Assembly (NCBI GenBank): GCA_003499525.1
Contig: DNTB01000021.1
Span: forward strand, 1 to 64,000
Source of the DNA: Flavobacteriales bacterium
Lineage (GTDB): Bacteria; Bacteroidota; Bacteroidia; Flavobacteriales_G; Salibacteraceae
Reading direction: 5' to 3'
Length of the DNA: 64,000 nt
Shown: in pieces, positions 26,347 to 36,839 of the stretch
Layout of the letters: each line of letters opens with the position of its first letter
Position numbering within the stretch: the first letter of the stretch is position 1
Program-made: the position numbers and the translations under genes
Notes under the pieces: generated by a model
Told to the model about the DNA's origin: nothing
Seen by the model: only the letters and a program-made list of their open reading frames with translations
The model's database searches: none

Positions 26347-27984
26347 TTGAATCCTGAATCGTATGCATCACCACTTTTAAATCTTCACGAACTATTGAAA
26401 AAACTTTGGTCACGTTCACTTCACGGGTCTGAGAAGCACTATCTGTTTTACTTCCTGCTTGCAGTATTGTTCACCTCTTATTACGATTCTATTCTCGATA
26501 AGCCCCCCATGAGTTATCACATCTGGAGACAGGCTGATTGCCTTTCCATTTCGAAGAAATATGAGCAAGGGGCTCCCTTTTTTGAGCCCCAGATGCATTG
26601 CCTTTTTGGTGATGACAATACCACAGGTAAAACAGCAGGAGAATTTCCAATCATGTATTATCTAATCGGAAGGATGTGGAACGTTGTTGGCGAATCCTTT
26701 TTCTCCTACAGGTTTGTCATGCTTCTGTATGCCTTTATCGCTTTAGTACTTACCTATCATGGTCTAATGCGGCATTTTAATTATTCCAGCAGTGCGCTCT
26801 TTACCATTGCTATTTACACCTCACCAATTCTGATTTTTTATGGAGTGAGTTTTTTAACCGATGCACCTGCCTACTTCAGTATACTTATTGGGTTGTTTTT
26901 TCTCCAGGAATATCGATTTCGAGAATTAAAAAAACTCTTTTGGATAAGTATGTTCTTTTTTGCCATGGCGGGTTTAATCAAGGTGTCAAGTCTCATAGCC
27001 TTTGTTTTTCTCACTGCAGTGCTATTCTTTGAGTCTTTATTCAAATGGAAAAGTCTCGGTAAGAAGTATTTGTTTTCCAACCCGATTTTGGAAATATCAG
27101 GGTTTGTGTCAGTTTATGTTGCCTTGTTTCTTTGGTACGGCTATGCTGCTTATTATAATGACTTACATGGATTCAAGTATACTTTTAATAGTATTTTCCC
27201 TTATTGGGAGATGAAACCGGGCGACTCATTAATCAAAGGACTTAAAGAGACCATTCTAAATTCATATTACAGTCCAATAGCATTGGTTTTTATGGGCTTA
27301 CTTTTTATTTATAATCTAATTTCATTGAGAAAACTGCCAGGCTTATTAAGTTTGGCTAATATCTTAATCCCTTTCGGAGGTGCCATCTACATGGTTTTAT
27401 GGGGAGGTCTTCTTGGTTACCATGATTATTATTTCATAGCTCTTCTAATTCTATTCCCGGTCGTTTGGATTCCATCTCTTTATCTTTTCAGTCAGAATAA
27501 GAACAACCAAATCTACCTTTCCATTGCACTACTGATTTTCACCAGTTACAACGTCGGATATGCCTACGAATCTCAATACGTAAGAGTCCGCAATAAAATC
27601 GAAAACCCGGTTTTTGTGAACGACCATTTCTATCTGGAAATGTTGAATTACAAGAGATATGGAAGTATGAAAGCTGCAAATAATCTAATGGAGGTTCGTA
27701 AAAACCTTGACTCATGGGGCGTCCAACCTGAGGATAGGCTTATTTCATTACCAGATCGAACATTTAATTACTCCCTCTATATGGTGAACCGCGATGGGTG
27801 GCCAAAAAGAAGGTTTACTTCTCTGCAGCCATACATGAAACTTCATATAAATGACGGGGCAAAATATGCCCTCCTGAACAATATCGATGAAGATCTGATG
27901 GAGGAATTAAAACCGTATCTCTTGGAGATGGTGGGTGAAAACAATGGGATTAAACTGTTCAGATTAAGACCGCATAAAGAATAA
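26347..27984 (+). CDS. GT39-like membrane glycosyltransferase (ArnT/PMT superfamily)
   Basis: 545 residues from TTG 26347. A non-ATG start is needed because the first ATG lies after the first membrane helix. The first periplasmic loop carries the GT-C type signature with acidic and aromatic residues (LDKPPMSYHIWRQADCLSI), like the WRQAD motif of bacterial ArnT/PMT-like enzymes. About eleven further hydrophobic helices follow, and a soluble C-terminal segment (about 415-545). It should transfer a sugar from a polyprenyl-phosphate donor in the periplasm. The likely donor synthase is the GT2 gene upstream. The acceptor is unknown. A bidirectional terminator follows at once. Confidence 0.85.
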   Translation: MNPESYASPLLNLHELLKKLWSRSLHGSEKHYLFYFLLAVLFTSYYDSILDKPPMSYHIWRQADCLSISKKYEQGAPFFEPQMHCLFGDDNTTGKTAGEFPIMYYLIGRMWNVVGESFFSYRFVMLLYAFIALVLTYHGLMRHFNYSSSALFTIAIYTSPILIFYGVSFLTDAPAYFSILIGLFFLQEYRFRELKKLFWISMFFFAMAGLIKVSSLIAFVFLTAVLFFESLFKWKSLGKKYLFSNPILEISGFVSVYVALFLWYGYAAYYNDLHGFKYTFNSIFPYWEMKPGDSLIKGLKETILNSYYSPIALVFMGLLFIYNLISLRKLPGLLSLANILIPFGGAIYMVLWGGLLGYHDYYFIALLILFPVVWIPSLYLFSQNKNNQIYLSIALLIFTSYNVGYAYESQYVRVRNKIENPVFVNDHFYLEMLNYKRYGSMKAANNLMEVRKNLDSWGVQPEDRLISLPDRTFNYSLYMVNRDGWPKRRFTSLQPYMKLHINDGAKYALLNNIDEDLMEELKPYLLEMVGENNGIKLFRLRPHKE

Positions 27985-28009
27985 AAAGGAGGCAAATGCC
28001 CCCTTTTTT
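27983..28009. terminator. Bidirectional terminator
   Basis: A hairpin, aaaaagg-a-ggc / aaat / gcc-c-ccttttt, with an A tract on one side and a T tract on the other. It lies exactly between the convergent stop codons of the GT39-like gene and the first T9SS paralog and can serve both. Confidence 0.8.
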
Positions 28010-28010
28010 A

Positions 28011-30185
28011 TTAGTGTTGGATAATTATCCTTTGGACGATATGGTCGTTACCCGAGTTAATCTGAATAAAATATACTCCGTCCGGTAAATCAGATACTGG
28101 AATTCTATTCAATGTATTAAGGTCAGCTACCCGTCTTACGAGGGCTCCGCGTATGTCAATAATTCTTAATTCGCTTCCAACGAGATGGCTTCCTATATTT
28201 AGCGTTACCTGATCATCCGCTGGATTCGGAAATGCGCGAATGCGTGTCTCATCCAAATTATGTGAATTGCTCAATATAAGATTCACGGTAACCGAATCAG
28301 TAAAAGAAGTTGTTCCGCAAGAATCTCCTACTGTTAATGTTACAGGATATGTACCTGAAGAAGCATAGGTATGTTGCGGGTTTGACAGCGAAGAAGCATT
28401 GCCATCTCCAAAATCCCAGTTTAATATGTAATGGTTTCCAAAAGTTGTGTTTGTAAAATCGACTGTTGTGCCACTTTCAATATGGGTAAAAGTTGCTTGG
28501 GGTGTTTGCGGATAAACAACTAAGACATCACTTGTTGTAGATGCACATCCATTACTATCAGTGTAAGTGAGGTCTAAGTCCCACGAACCCGGACCAGAGG
28601 CCTGAACATCGAGAACTCCGTCATTGCCACTTTGAATTATAACAGCCTGAGCCGAATTCAATCGAGGGTTTATGGTATATGTCATCCCTGGGGCATAGAG
28701 GGCTGGGGTGTACAATAATGTCAGGTTTCCTGACGCCAAACAGACATCTGGCATAAAATTTCTTTGAATGGTTACATCTGGAAAAACATGTACCATAACC
28801 GTATCAATCGAACCTTGATGGAAAGGATCAATTACTTGATATACTGTTGTTGTTGCGGGAGTTGCAATTGGATTGGAGCACGGGTTGCAACTGAAGTTTG
28901 AGCCAACTGAAATGGGATCACCACTTATTACACTCCATTGTGCGGAATTTGTTGTATTCGATCCTAGTGCTACTGAAGTACCAGTACAAGTTTGTTGATC
29001 AGCACCTGCATCAGCAGTTGTCGCAGGTGCAACATTTGGCCCGAATAAAAAGCGTATAACTCTATCGGATTGAACAAACTCCGGGCAATACATATTTTTA
29101 GCAAAAACCGTCAGATATCTCATTCCCTCCAGGTTTGGGGTGACGTTAACATTTACTGTCGACACAACAGGATTCTTACCCGAAAAAGTTACCGATCCAT
29201 TACCCTTTAGGGCATTTAGGATATTGCTTTCAACCAGAATGCTATCCAGCGTGTCGTTTGGCATAAAATGTAGGTCAAATGAGAATTGACTCCCTATTGG
29301 CGCATGAATGTAGGATGCGCCTTGTTGTGTGGCGTTTCCAACAAGATTAAATATACCACCTTGTGCTGTTGGAGGAATGGCATTAGATTGAACCACGCCA
29401 AAAACCAAAGATCGCGTTACACACCCTTTGAAATTTCCACTATTTCTATCGTACGAGCAGACTTCTATTGCGTATTGATACAATCCGGATGTGGAAATAT
29501 TTCCAATAAACTCACCATTTTCAGCATCAATTGCGGCCCCTGGATATGGATAACTCGTGCTAAAACCTGGGTTCCAGGCTGCTGTGGTACTCGGATCGAC
29601 AAATGCGAAAGTCAAACTATCTCCATCATCATCATAGGCCTGCAGACTATATTGAAACGGCTCGTTAGCAGTGAAATAGGGATATGGATTGGCATCAAAT
29701 ACAGGAGATATGTCTGTTGTCGAACCCAAATTCTGGGCAAATCTTGCCTTACTCACAAAACCTGTAATTCCTTGAAGGTTAAGACTCTGTTGGCAACAAT
29801 TCCCGTACTCGAATTCATAGTTAGTACAATTACCCTGAATGGTGCTTAAAGCCTGAAATTCACCCATTTGAATACCCGGTTCAGTTCCTCCATAGCAAAA
29901 AGACTGGTTTAGTTGAGAAGGACACAACTGGGTGAAATAAGTACCTGTCGGATTGACAATACTGAAATTCAGATTAATAAATCCACTACCACAGGAACTG
30001 GGCATTGACACAGACATTCCGGAGGGTAAGGAAATTCCTGAGCAGTCTCTAAATACCTTTATTGTAATTAAATAGTCATTACCGCCAATGTGCTCATAGA
30101 GCACATCTCCTCCTACAATGTGAGAGGCTTTGGAGTTCAGACTTAAGGATAAAAGAAAAATGAGAAGAAGTAAATGATTTTTCAT
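28011..30185 (-). CDS. T9SS-sorted adhesin-like protein with PKD domain (paralog 1)
   Basis: 724 residues from ATG 30185; a longer frame from 30227 would place 14 residues ahead of a clean signal peptide (KNHLLLLIFLLSLSLNSKA). After cleavage the protein starts SHIVGGD, the mark of a Bacteroidota surface-protein family, with conserved FRDCSGI and CC segments in the first 150 residues. A cadherin-like stretch (YDDDGDSLTFAFVDP) and Ig-like segments follow. Near the C-terminus is a PKD domain (LNWDFGDGNASSLSNPQHTY). The last about 75 residues are a type A T9SS sorting domain (RAFPNPADDQVTLNI to VQRIIIQH). Secreted and probably surface-attached. The first of three tandem paralogs. Confidence 0.9.
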   Translation of the reverse strand: MKNHLLLLIFLLSLSLNSKASHIVGGDVLYEHIGGNDYLITIKVFRDCSGISLPSGMSVSMPSSCGSGFINLNFSIVNPTGTYFTQLCPSQLNQSFCYGGTEPGIQMGEFQALSTIQGNCTNYEFEYGNCCQQSLNLQGITGFVSKARFAQNLGSTTDISPVFDANPYPYFTANEPFQYSLQAYDDDGDSLTFAFVDPSTTAAWNPGFSTSYPYPGAAIDAENGEFIGNISTSGLYQYAIEVCSYDRNSGNFKGCVTRSLVFGVVQSNAIPPTAQGGIFNLVGNATQQGASYIHAPIGSQFSFDLHFMPNDTLDSILVESNILNALKGNGSVTFSGKNPVVSTVNVNVTPNLEGMRYLTVFAKNMYCPEFVQSDRVIRFLFGPNVAPATTADAGADQQTCTGTSVALGSNTTNSAQWSVISGDPISVGSNFSCNPCSNPIATPATTTVYQVIDPFHQGSIDTVMVHVFPDVTIQRNFMPDVCLASGNLTLLYTPALYAPGMTYTINPRLNSAQAVIIQSGNDGVLDVQASGPGSWDLDLTYTDSNGCASTTSDVLVVYPQTPQATFTHIESGTTVDFTNTTFGNHYILNWDFGDGNASSLSNPQHTYASSGTYPVTLTVGDSCGTTSFTDSVTVNLILSNSHNLDETRIRAFPNPADDQVTLNIGSHLVGSELRIIDIRGALVRRVADLNTLNRIPVSDLPDGVYFIQINSGNDHIVQRIIIQH

Positions 30186-30287
30186 AGCAAAGAAAATGTT
30201 TCGTGAGTTTAGTAAATGACGAAACAATTTCTATTAGGTTAACTTCAGAAGTCACATTTTCACAAAAAAGTGGCTCCGGGAAATAAA

Positions 30288-30310
30288 AAAAAGGGGCAAA
30301 TGCCCCTTTC
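30288..30310 (-). terminator. Rho-independent terminator after paralog 2
   Basis: Read on the minus strand: aaggggca / tt / tgcccctt followed by a run of T. It lies 4 bases beyond the stop of the gene at 30314 and separates it from the paralog downstream. Confidence 0.85.
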
Positions 30311-30313
30311 CGG

Positions 30314-32515
30314 TTAGTGCTGAATAATAAGTCGTTTCAACACTCTTGAGTCACCTGATTTCAACTCTACGAAATAGAGCCCATTCGCCATTTCAGAGAT
30401 ATCAATTACCTGAGATGGCAGAAGTCCATTTATCCGGCGCAATACCATGCCTTTAGCGTCACGGATAATAGCTTCTCCTCCAGCATAGTCTTCAGATATG
30501 GTTAACCTAAAGAACTCAGAAGCAGGGTTTGGAAAAACCGCTACTGTACCAAAATCAAGTGGTGGAAGCACGTCTAATATTATACTAATATCTATAGTAT
30601 CTAGTAAGAATGTAGTTCCACAGGAATCGCCAATTGTTAGCATTGCAAAATAGGTTCCAATGGTTTGATATGAGTGCTGAGGATTCGGATCTATAGAGCT
30701 ATTTCCATCTCCGAAATCCCAGTTTATGTAATTGTACGGCCCTACTGTTGTATTAGAAAATTGCACCGAACTTCCATTGACTGCATAGGTGAAATCAGCC
30801 TGAGGGGTCATAGGACGCACATGTATAATATCGCTATGTGTAGATACGCATCCATTATTATAGGTGTACGTGAGATCAAGATTCCAGTACCCCGAACCGG
30901 AAGTTTGTACATCTATCATTCCATCCATTCCATTTTGATATATAGAAATAGGACCTGAACCCCCAATAGGAGATGTACTGAATGTCATGTTCGAATCAAA
31001 AAGAGATGGGGTATATATCAGTGCCAAATCGCCATTTTGCATGCAGGTTTCTGGAACGAAGTTTCGTTGAATAGGATTAGCATTCAATACAACTACTTCT
31101 ACTGTATCATACGCCACCTGAAAGTTGCTGTCATAAACCAAATAAGTAGTAGTCTGAGTCGGGCTTGCCACAGGGTTTGCACAGGGGTTACAGGAAAAGT
31201 TGGTGCCTATTGAAATGGGGTCACCACTCAACACACTCCATTGAGCCATAGCTGTTGTGTTTCCTCCAAGCTGCACCCCGGAAGATCCAGGGCATATTTG
31301 TTGGTCTAAACCAGCTTGAACGACGGTCACAGGGGGAGTTACGCTTGCATGAAAGTCGAATTGGATTACAACGTCAGAAAAGAAATAAACAGGACAAGCA
31401 TAGTTTACACCCCACAGTGTCAAATATCTCATACCTACCAGATCTGGTGTTACCGTTATGTTTACTGTTGCGACAACCGGGTTTACACCAGAAAATGTTA
31501 CCGTTCCATTTCCTCCCAAAGCAGTGAGAATATTACTTTCTACCGCAATACTATCAAGAGTGTCATTCGGTATAAAATGCACTTCGAATGAAAACTGACT
31601 TCCAACACTAGCTTCAATATAATTTGCACCTGTTTGAACTGCAGCCCCAGAAAGGTTGTGAATGCCGGGTACAATGTCCGGACTTTGTTCGCTAGACGAG
31701 ACCATTGCTAATTGATCATCGCGCGTCACACATCCTTTTAATATACCTGTAACCCTATCGTATTCACAAACTTGAATAGCCATTAAATACGCACCAGTAA
31801 ATGGCACAGTACCTGTGAATTCACCCGTGGCAGGGTTAAGTGTAATTCCCGGAATTGGTGCCGAAGTGCTATATCCAGGATTCCAGTTGATAGGTGTATT
31901 CTGAGCAACTAATGGGTCAACAAAAGAAAATACCAAGCTGTCTCCATCAGGATCATATGACCTTAAACTTCCGTAATTTGTCGCATCTGTATAATATGGT
32001 TCCGGATGAGATTCAAATACCGGAGAACTGTTAAACGAGCTACCAAACGCGGTGTTGAACTTTGCACTTATGTACATGTTTTGAGCCAATCCATTACTAA
32101 TATTAATTACATTATTTCTGCAACAGGAAGACCATGAAACCTCATATTCAGAGCATGCATTTGGGAGAACAACCAATCCGGAATATGTCATCATCTGAAT
32201 ACCTGAATAAGCCCATCCTCCAAAACATGTAGATTGATTTACGGCCGAAGGACATACTTGAGTGAAATACGTACCACCCGGATTTGAGTTTTGCAGCGTT
32301 ACACTGCTAGTAGGAAATCCACAAGTATTTGTAATCTGTATGTTAACCTGATTTGGAGCAGATATTCCTGAACAATGTCGAAATAGGTTAAATTCTATAA
32401 GGAAACTATCCTGTCCTACCTGTTCGTATTTGAATTCACCTCCTGATAAATGAGTAGCAAAAAGATTAGTGTTGTGCAGAAAAACTACCATTAAAATAAG
32501 TAGAATGTATCTCAT
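30314..32515 (-). CDS. T9SS-sorted adhesin-like protein with PKD domain (paralog 2)
   Basis: 733 residues with the same order of parts as paralog 1: signal peptide (YILLILMVVFLHNTNLFA), mature start THLSGGE, FRHCSGI, SSCCRNN, cadherin-like SYDPDGDSLVFSFVDP, Ig-like segments with repeated Cys pairs (FSCNPCANP), PKD domain (INWDFGDGNSSIDPNPQHSY) and a type A sorting domain (AVFPNPASEFFRLTI to LKRLIIQH). Long stretches match paralog 1 nearly word for word, for example GSQFSFEVHFIPNDTLDSI, which points to recent tandem duplication. Exported by type IX secretion; probably an adhesin. It has its own terminator. Confidence 0.9.
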   Translation of the reverse strand: MRYILLILMVVFLHNTNLFATHLSGGEFKYEQVGQDSFLIEFNLFRHCSGISAPNQVNIQITNTCGFPTSSVTLQNSNPGGTYFTQVCPSAVNQSTCFGGWAYSGIQMMTYSGLVVLPNACSEYEVSWSSCCRNNVINISNGLAQNMYISAKFNTAFGSSFNSSPVFESHPEPYYTDATNYGSLRSYDPDGDSLVFSFVDPLVAQNTPINWNPGYSTSAPIPGITLNPATGEFTGTVPFTGAYLMAIQVCEYDRVTGILKGCVTRDDQLAMVSSSEQSPDIVPGIHNLSGAAVQTGANYIEASVGSQFSFEVHFIPNDTLDSIAVESNILTALGGNGTVTFSGVNPVVATVNITVTPDLVGMRYLTLWGVNYACPVYFFSDVVIQFDFHASVTPPVTVVQAGLDQQICPGSSGVQLGGNTTAMAQWSVLSGDPISIGTNFSCNPCANPVASPTQTTTYLVYDSNFQVAYDTVEVVVLNANPIQRNFVPETCMQNGDLALIYTPSLFDSNMTFSTSPIGGSGPISIYQNGMDGMIDVQTSGSGYWNLDLTYTYNNGCVSTHSDIIHVRPMTPQADFTYAVNGSSVQFSNTTVGPYNYINWDFGDGNSSIDPNPQHSYQTIGTYFAMLTIGDSCGTTFLLDTIDISIILDVLPPLDFGTVAVFPNPASEFFRLTISEDYAGGEAIIRDAKGMVLRRINGLLPSQVIDISEMANGLYFVELKSGDSRVLKRLIIQH

Positions 32516-32606
32516 AGTTTTTCGGTTTTGGTAATTAGACGCACCTAACTTATAAAAGTAACTCGCAAACTTGTATTAAACATGTAAGTTAATGCTAATA
32601 CTTTTC

Positions 32607-35600
32607 CTATCTGATAATGATAGATTTTCTAATCTTACCACTATTTGACTGAATTTCAAACAGATAAAATCCCTCAGAAAGCGTATTCACCTCCATATTC
32701 TCTTGCGGTTTGGATATTCGAGTTTCTCTAACCAGAGCACCCCTCATGTCATAAATCCGCAGCATGTGGCCAACCAAAGCTCGAGGCACTTCTATAATAA
32801 CAAATTCATCAGCTGGATTTGGATAAATGGCCACCTCATTCGAGATATCCGGACCGGAATTTCCTAAAATATTGATACTGATAGTCTCTGTTTCCACCAC
32901 AGGTGTTCCACAAGAATCATGTATCGTGAGACTTACTAGGTATGCGCCAGAATTGGCATAGGAATGCACTGGGTTAGGATCTGTTGATGTTGCACCATCT
33001 CCAAAACTCCAGAAAAAGGAAGTACTTACCGGTGTGGTATTGGTAAAACTAACCGTACCACTATTCGCACTATACGTAAACGATGGTAATATTAGAGGTA
33101 AGATGGTAACTACATCATTTCTTGAAACAGTACAACCATTCTGATCAGCATAATTAACGTTCATATTCCATAGTCCTGCTCCGGAAGCAAGCACGTCCAC
33201 GCGACCGTGGTTAAGAAAATTGTTTATTACCAAAGGAGTAGAATTTGCAAATGGCGTGGCTACATATGTTACACCCGTTGAAAACAATGCCGGTGCATAG
33301 ACAAGGTCAAAATCACCGGTAGAATAGCATCCTACAGGATCAGATAGAAGCTCTAAACCAGGTTCTGCAACTTGCTGCACAAGAGTAGAATGCAAGTTTC
33401 CGCAACTGCCGTCAGGGGCAGAAACAAACAGGAAGACTGTGGCCTGACCCACACTGCTCAATACTGCATTATCAATTATACCGGTTTGTGGATCCACTAC
33501 ACCAGGTGTTGTACTCGTCCAGGTGTAATTAACCGGACCCGACCCAATTAACGGCCCTGAAATCAATTGAACGTAGTTATTAAGATCTGTAAAAGCAACA
33601 CCACAAACGTTGACCTGAGGCTGCGTAAAAACGAAATCGTAGGGTTCTGTCACCTTTACTATGCCATCAACGGTTCCATAGCACGGTGTAAAAACGGTGT
33701 AATTGACTGTGTAATAACCAGGAGCCAATCCCGTTGGGTCAAACTGCCCTGTTACTCCGTTTGTAATGCCTGTACCCGTCCAGAATCCACCTGTTTGACT
33801 AGCTATAAGTTGAACGGCTCCGGAGCCGGTACACACCTCGGTAGTATCTATAAATACAGGTATGGTGTCGGTTACCTCTACCCAATGAGTGTCAGAATTA
33901 GTGCAACCTCCACTTGGCGAACTCACGGTGTAAACGATAGGCCATACTCCCACTCCCGCTATGGAAGGGTCGAATATTCCCATTACGGAATCGATAATTC
34001 CAGTTCCAAAATAAATACCTCCGGGTGTTACAGGTAAAGCAGTATCAGGTGGAGAGGAAGGGCATAGAATACTGTCCATTTCGATGGAAGCATCCATTTG
34101 AGTAACCACTTCTAATACTGCATCAATAGTGTCGGCACAATATCCTGAAGAGTCTGATAAAACCACGGTGTACGTAGTTGTTGAGACGGGATAGGCAAAA
34201 GTAGAAATGGAATCAGGATTCGAGAGTGTGGATGTATTGTTCCACGATGCATTAATATCTCCGATATAACCAGAACAATACGTGAACCGTACGTTCGGTC
34301 TTTGGTTCGACGAACCTGAGGATGCGTTGGTACTGCAAACCGTCGAATTATCCGCCCGATAATAGATCACTGAAGTACTTGAGGTACTGGAGTATCGTGT
34401 GCTTATATTCTCAGTAAAATTAGAGTTGTTGAAACAGACCTCTACAATGATGTTCGATACTCCATCCCAGGCATATTCGGATTGAAATTCATGGTTTTGC
34501 CAACCCGGTGTATTTACGGTTTCAGTACTGCTATAGTACACCTGATGTAATCCGGGGTGCCAAGTAATAAGTGCATTATCATTTGTACAGCCCATTCGGA
34601 TGGTGAAATCATCGAATGTAGTTGCCGCACCTGTTGAAATACTGGAAATATCGAACCCAAGAGAAGATAGTCGGGCTCCTGTAGAGGGAAGGCCCATTGC
34701 ATGCAGTTCGCTTGCCTTGTATAATATTTGATGTTTGGCCCCCCAATACCAGTTGCCATAAGGTGCAGGGTAGGCAGTCGTACCGTTTGAACTACCTAGA
34801 AATCCTATTTGAGCGGTATCCGGATCTGAACAGGAAAAGCTAACCGCTATACAAGAATCAATTTGCGATGCATTTCCCATATCAATATATAGAAGTGCCG
34901 TATCTCCGAGGCAAAGCGGCTCATTGCCCAAAATCCGCGGATCCGTTAGAAGCAGTTTATTTGTTATTTCCATTTCGTCAGAACGGATGCATCCCTCATC
35001 AGTAGTAACGGTAACGGAAACCCAATTGCTATTTACACTGGCCAGCAACACAGGGTTTTCAATGGTGTCATTGGATAGGATACTATTGGATATCCATCTG
35101 TAGCTATAGGAGAATGGTTGATCTGTTAAGGCATGAAGTTGAATGCTATCGTAATAACATATAGTGGTATCCCCGGGCAGAAGATTCAGATTGAAATTAG
35201 GAACGACATACACCGTTATGGAATCCCGGTCTATTGCAAATGAAGGATCATAAACCTCGTATGTAGTTGTTTGAGCAGGGGACGCCCACGGACTGGAGCA
35301 CTGAGTACATTCAAAATTGATGCCTACAACGATCGGGTCACCGGTTGATCCGGGAATGGCAGGGTCTCCACCAATTACACTCCATTGCGTTGTTCCGGTG
35401 CTATTAGAATTCAAGAAAGACGTATCGCCCTGACAGAGCAATGTATCTCCACCTGCATATAATCCCTCCTCAAAGAAAAAACGAATCACCTGACTTGAGG
35501 AATACCTCACAGGGCAAGCCTCATTGATGGCGCTGACGGTCAGGTATCTATATCCTTCCATGCCGGGCACCACATTAACACTCACCGTTGCAGTTATCGT

Positions 35601-36641
35601 ATCATCTCCACTGTAGCTCAGAGAGCAAGAGCTACCGAACGTTTGTAAAATATTAGATTCTATGGAAACAGAATCGGCCGTATCTGCCGCCAAGAACATC
35701 ACATCAAATTGAAATTGATCACCCACGCGCGACCGGATATATCCCGAGTCTATTTGGGTTGCTGCACCGGAGAGGTTGTTTACTCCATTCTGAAATAACT
35801 CTGGTGCTGTTCCGGTTCCTGGCAACCCCAGAACTTGCATATCCCGTCTGATATACCCTTTAAAATGCCCGTCAGTTTTGTCATACTCAGAAATTTTGAA
35901 TGAAACATTGAACAACCCCACAATTCCGGTGCTTAACGAATAGGATCCATATTCCTGTTCAATGTCCGACCCGGGGCCAAAAGGGGTATTTGTTGTAAAG
36001 CCTGGACTCCAGGAAACTGGCGCAAATTCTGAATCCATTGGGTCAGTAAATTCAACAAATAAACTGTCTCCGTCCGCATCAAAGATTCCAAGGCTATTCT
36101 GATCGGTTTGCGAAGGCGCCAAATAGGGAATTCCTAATAGAGAATAGTCAGGAGAACTGTTATTTCCAGTAGAATTCAAGTTTTCAAATTTTGCGTCGAA
36201 ATATAGGTTAGTTGAAAATCCATTGATTACATTATTTGATGCATTCCTGCAACAGTTGCTCCAGCTGACAGTGACCTCAGAACATTGTCCCTGAAGAACG
36301 GCCAGCCCTACATATTCATACAATTGAAAACCGGGAACGGTACCTCCATAACAGGTGGTCGTGTTTACGGCTGACGGACACATCTGCGAAACATCCGTAC
36401 CGCCAGGATTGATGAGCGTCAATGGAATGCTCGCTTGTGTTATGCCACATATATCGTTTATATCAACAATAGAGCTTGTGGGAGCTGCAATTCCCGAGCA
36501 ATCCCGGTAGAGCTGTAATGTAATTATAAAGGAATCCTGTCCAATTTGCTCATATCGAATATCCCCTCCTACAATATGAGTTGCATGTAAGTCGGCTAAG
36601 AAGAAGGAAATCAAAATTATTGTTAGTGCTGTACGTTTCAT
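32607..36641 (-). CDS. Giant T9SS-sorted adhesin-like protein (paralog 3)
   Basis: 1344 residues. Signal peptide, mature start THIVGGD, YRDCSGI, SNCCRNA and the cadherin-like FDADGDSLFVEF repeat the plan of the two downstream paralogs. About 600 extra residues are inserted after the Ig-like FECTQCSSP segment. They include a beta-sandwich stretch (about 620-810, FDDFTIRMGCTN, WDGVSNIIVEVCFNN) and several Ig-like units of the type GGIYFGTGI..GVW / GGFWTGTGITNGVTGQFDP. A PKD domain (FFWSFGDGATSTDPNPVHSY) and a type A sorting domain (AIYPNPADEFVIIEV to RKSIIIR) end the protein. It is the first in transcription order and the largest. Confidence 0.9.
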   Translation of the reverse strand: MKRTALTIILISFFLADLHATHIVGGDIRYEQIGQDSFIITLQLYRDCSGIAAPTSSIVDINDICGITQASIPLTLINPGGTDVSQMCPSAVNTTTCYGGTVPGFQLYEYVGLAVLQGQCSEVTVSWSNCCRNASNNVINGFSTNLYFDAKFENLNSTGNNSSPDYSLLGIPYLAPSQTDQNSLGIFDADGDSLFVEFTDPMDSEFAPVSWSPGFTTNTPFGPGSDIEQEYGSYSLSTGIVGLFNVSFKISEYDKTDGHFKGYIRRDMQVLGLPGTGTAPELFQNGVNNLSGAATQIDSGYIRSRVGDQFQFDVMFLAADTADSVSIESNILQTFGSSCSLSYSGDDTITATVSVNVVPGMEGYRYLTVSAINEACPVRYSSSQVIRFFFEEGLYAGGDTLLCQGDTSFLNSNSTGTTQWSVIGGDPAIPGSTGDPIVVGINFECTQCSSPWASPAQTTTYEVYDPSFAIDRDSITVYVVPNFNLNLLPGDTTICYYDSIQLHALTDQPFSYSYRWISNSILSNDTIENPVLLASVNSNWVSVTVTTDEGCIRSDEMEITNKLLLTDPRILGNEPLCLGDTALLYIDMGNASQIDSCIAVSFSCSDPDTAQIGFLGSSNGTTAYPAPYGNWYWGAKHQILYKASELHAMGLPSTGARLSSLGFDISSISTGAATTFDDFTIRMGCTNDNALITWHPGLHQVYYSSTETVNTPGWQNHEFQSEYAWDGVSNIIVEVCFNNSNFTENISTRYSSTSSTSVIYYRADNSTVCSTNASSGSSNQRPNVRFTYCSGYIGDINASWNNTSTLSNPDSISTFAYPVSTTTYTVVLSDSSGYCADTIDAVLEVVTQMDASIEMDSILCPSSPPDTALPVTPGGIYFGTGIIDSVMGIFDPSIAGVGVWPIVYTVSSPSGGCTNSDTHWVEVTDTIPVFIDTTEVCTGSGAVQLIASQTGGFWTGTGITNGVTGQFDPTGLAPGYYTVNYTVFTPCYGTVDGIVKVTEPYDFVFTQPQVNVCGVAFTDLNNYVQLISGPLIGSGPVNYTWTSTTPGVVDPQTGIIDNAVLSSVGQATVFLFVSAPDGSCGNLHSTLVQQVAEPGLELLSDPVGCYSTGDFDLVYAPALFSTGVTYVATPFANSTPLVINNFLNHGRVDVLASGAGLWNMNVNYADQNGCTVSRNDVVTILPLILPSFTYSANSGTVSFTNTTPVSTSFFWSFGDGATSTDPNPVHSYANSGAYLVSLTIHDSCGTPVVETETISINILGNSGPDISNEVAIYPNPADEFVIIEVPRALVGHMLRIYDMRGALVRETRISKPQENMEVNTLSEGFYLFEIQSNSGKIRKSIIIR

Positions 36642-36839
36642 GGGTTGCGTTTTTTTTATTGACGCACTCTATCAATGAAAAGTAGCCTGAGAAATAAAAA
36701 AAATGATTAATTGCCCTTAACTCATGCTCATCTCAAGTCGAACAACTGGATTAACATCTGGAAGAAAAAAAGGCCACAACTGTATGAACAGCCTGACCCA
36801 TGAATTGTAGAAAACTGAGGGGTTTTGCTACTACGGGTA

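Noticed and set aside
29286..29849. 187-codon open frame on the + strand
   Set aside because: Antisense shadow of the first T9SS paralog; composition is not protein-like and the minus-strand frame has clear domains.
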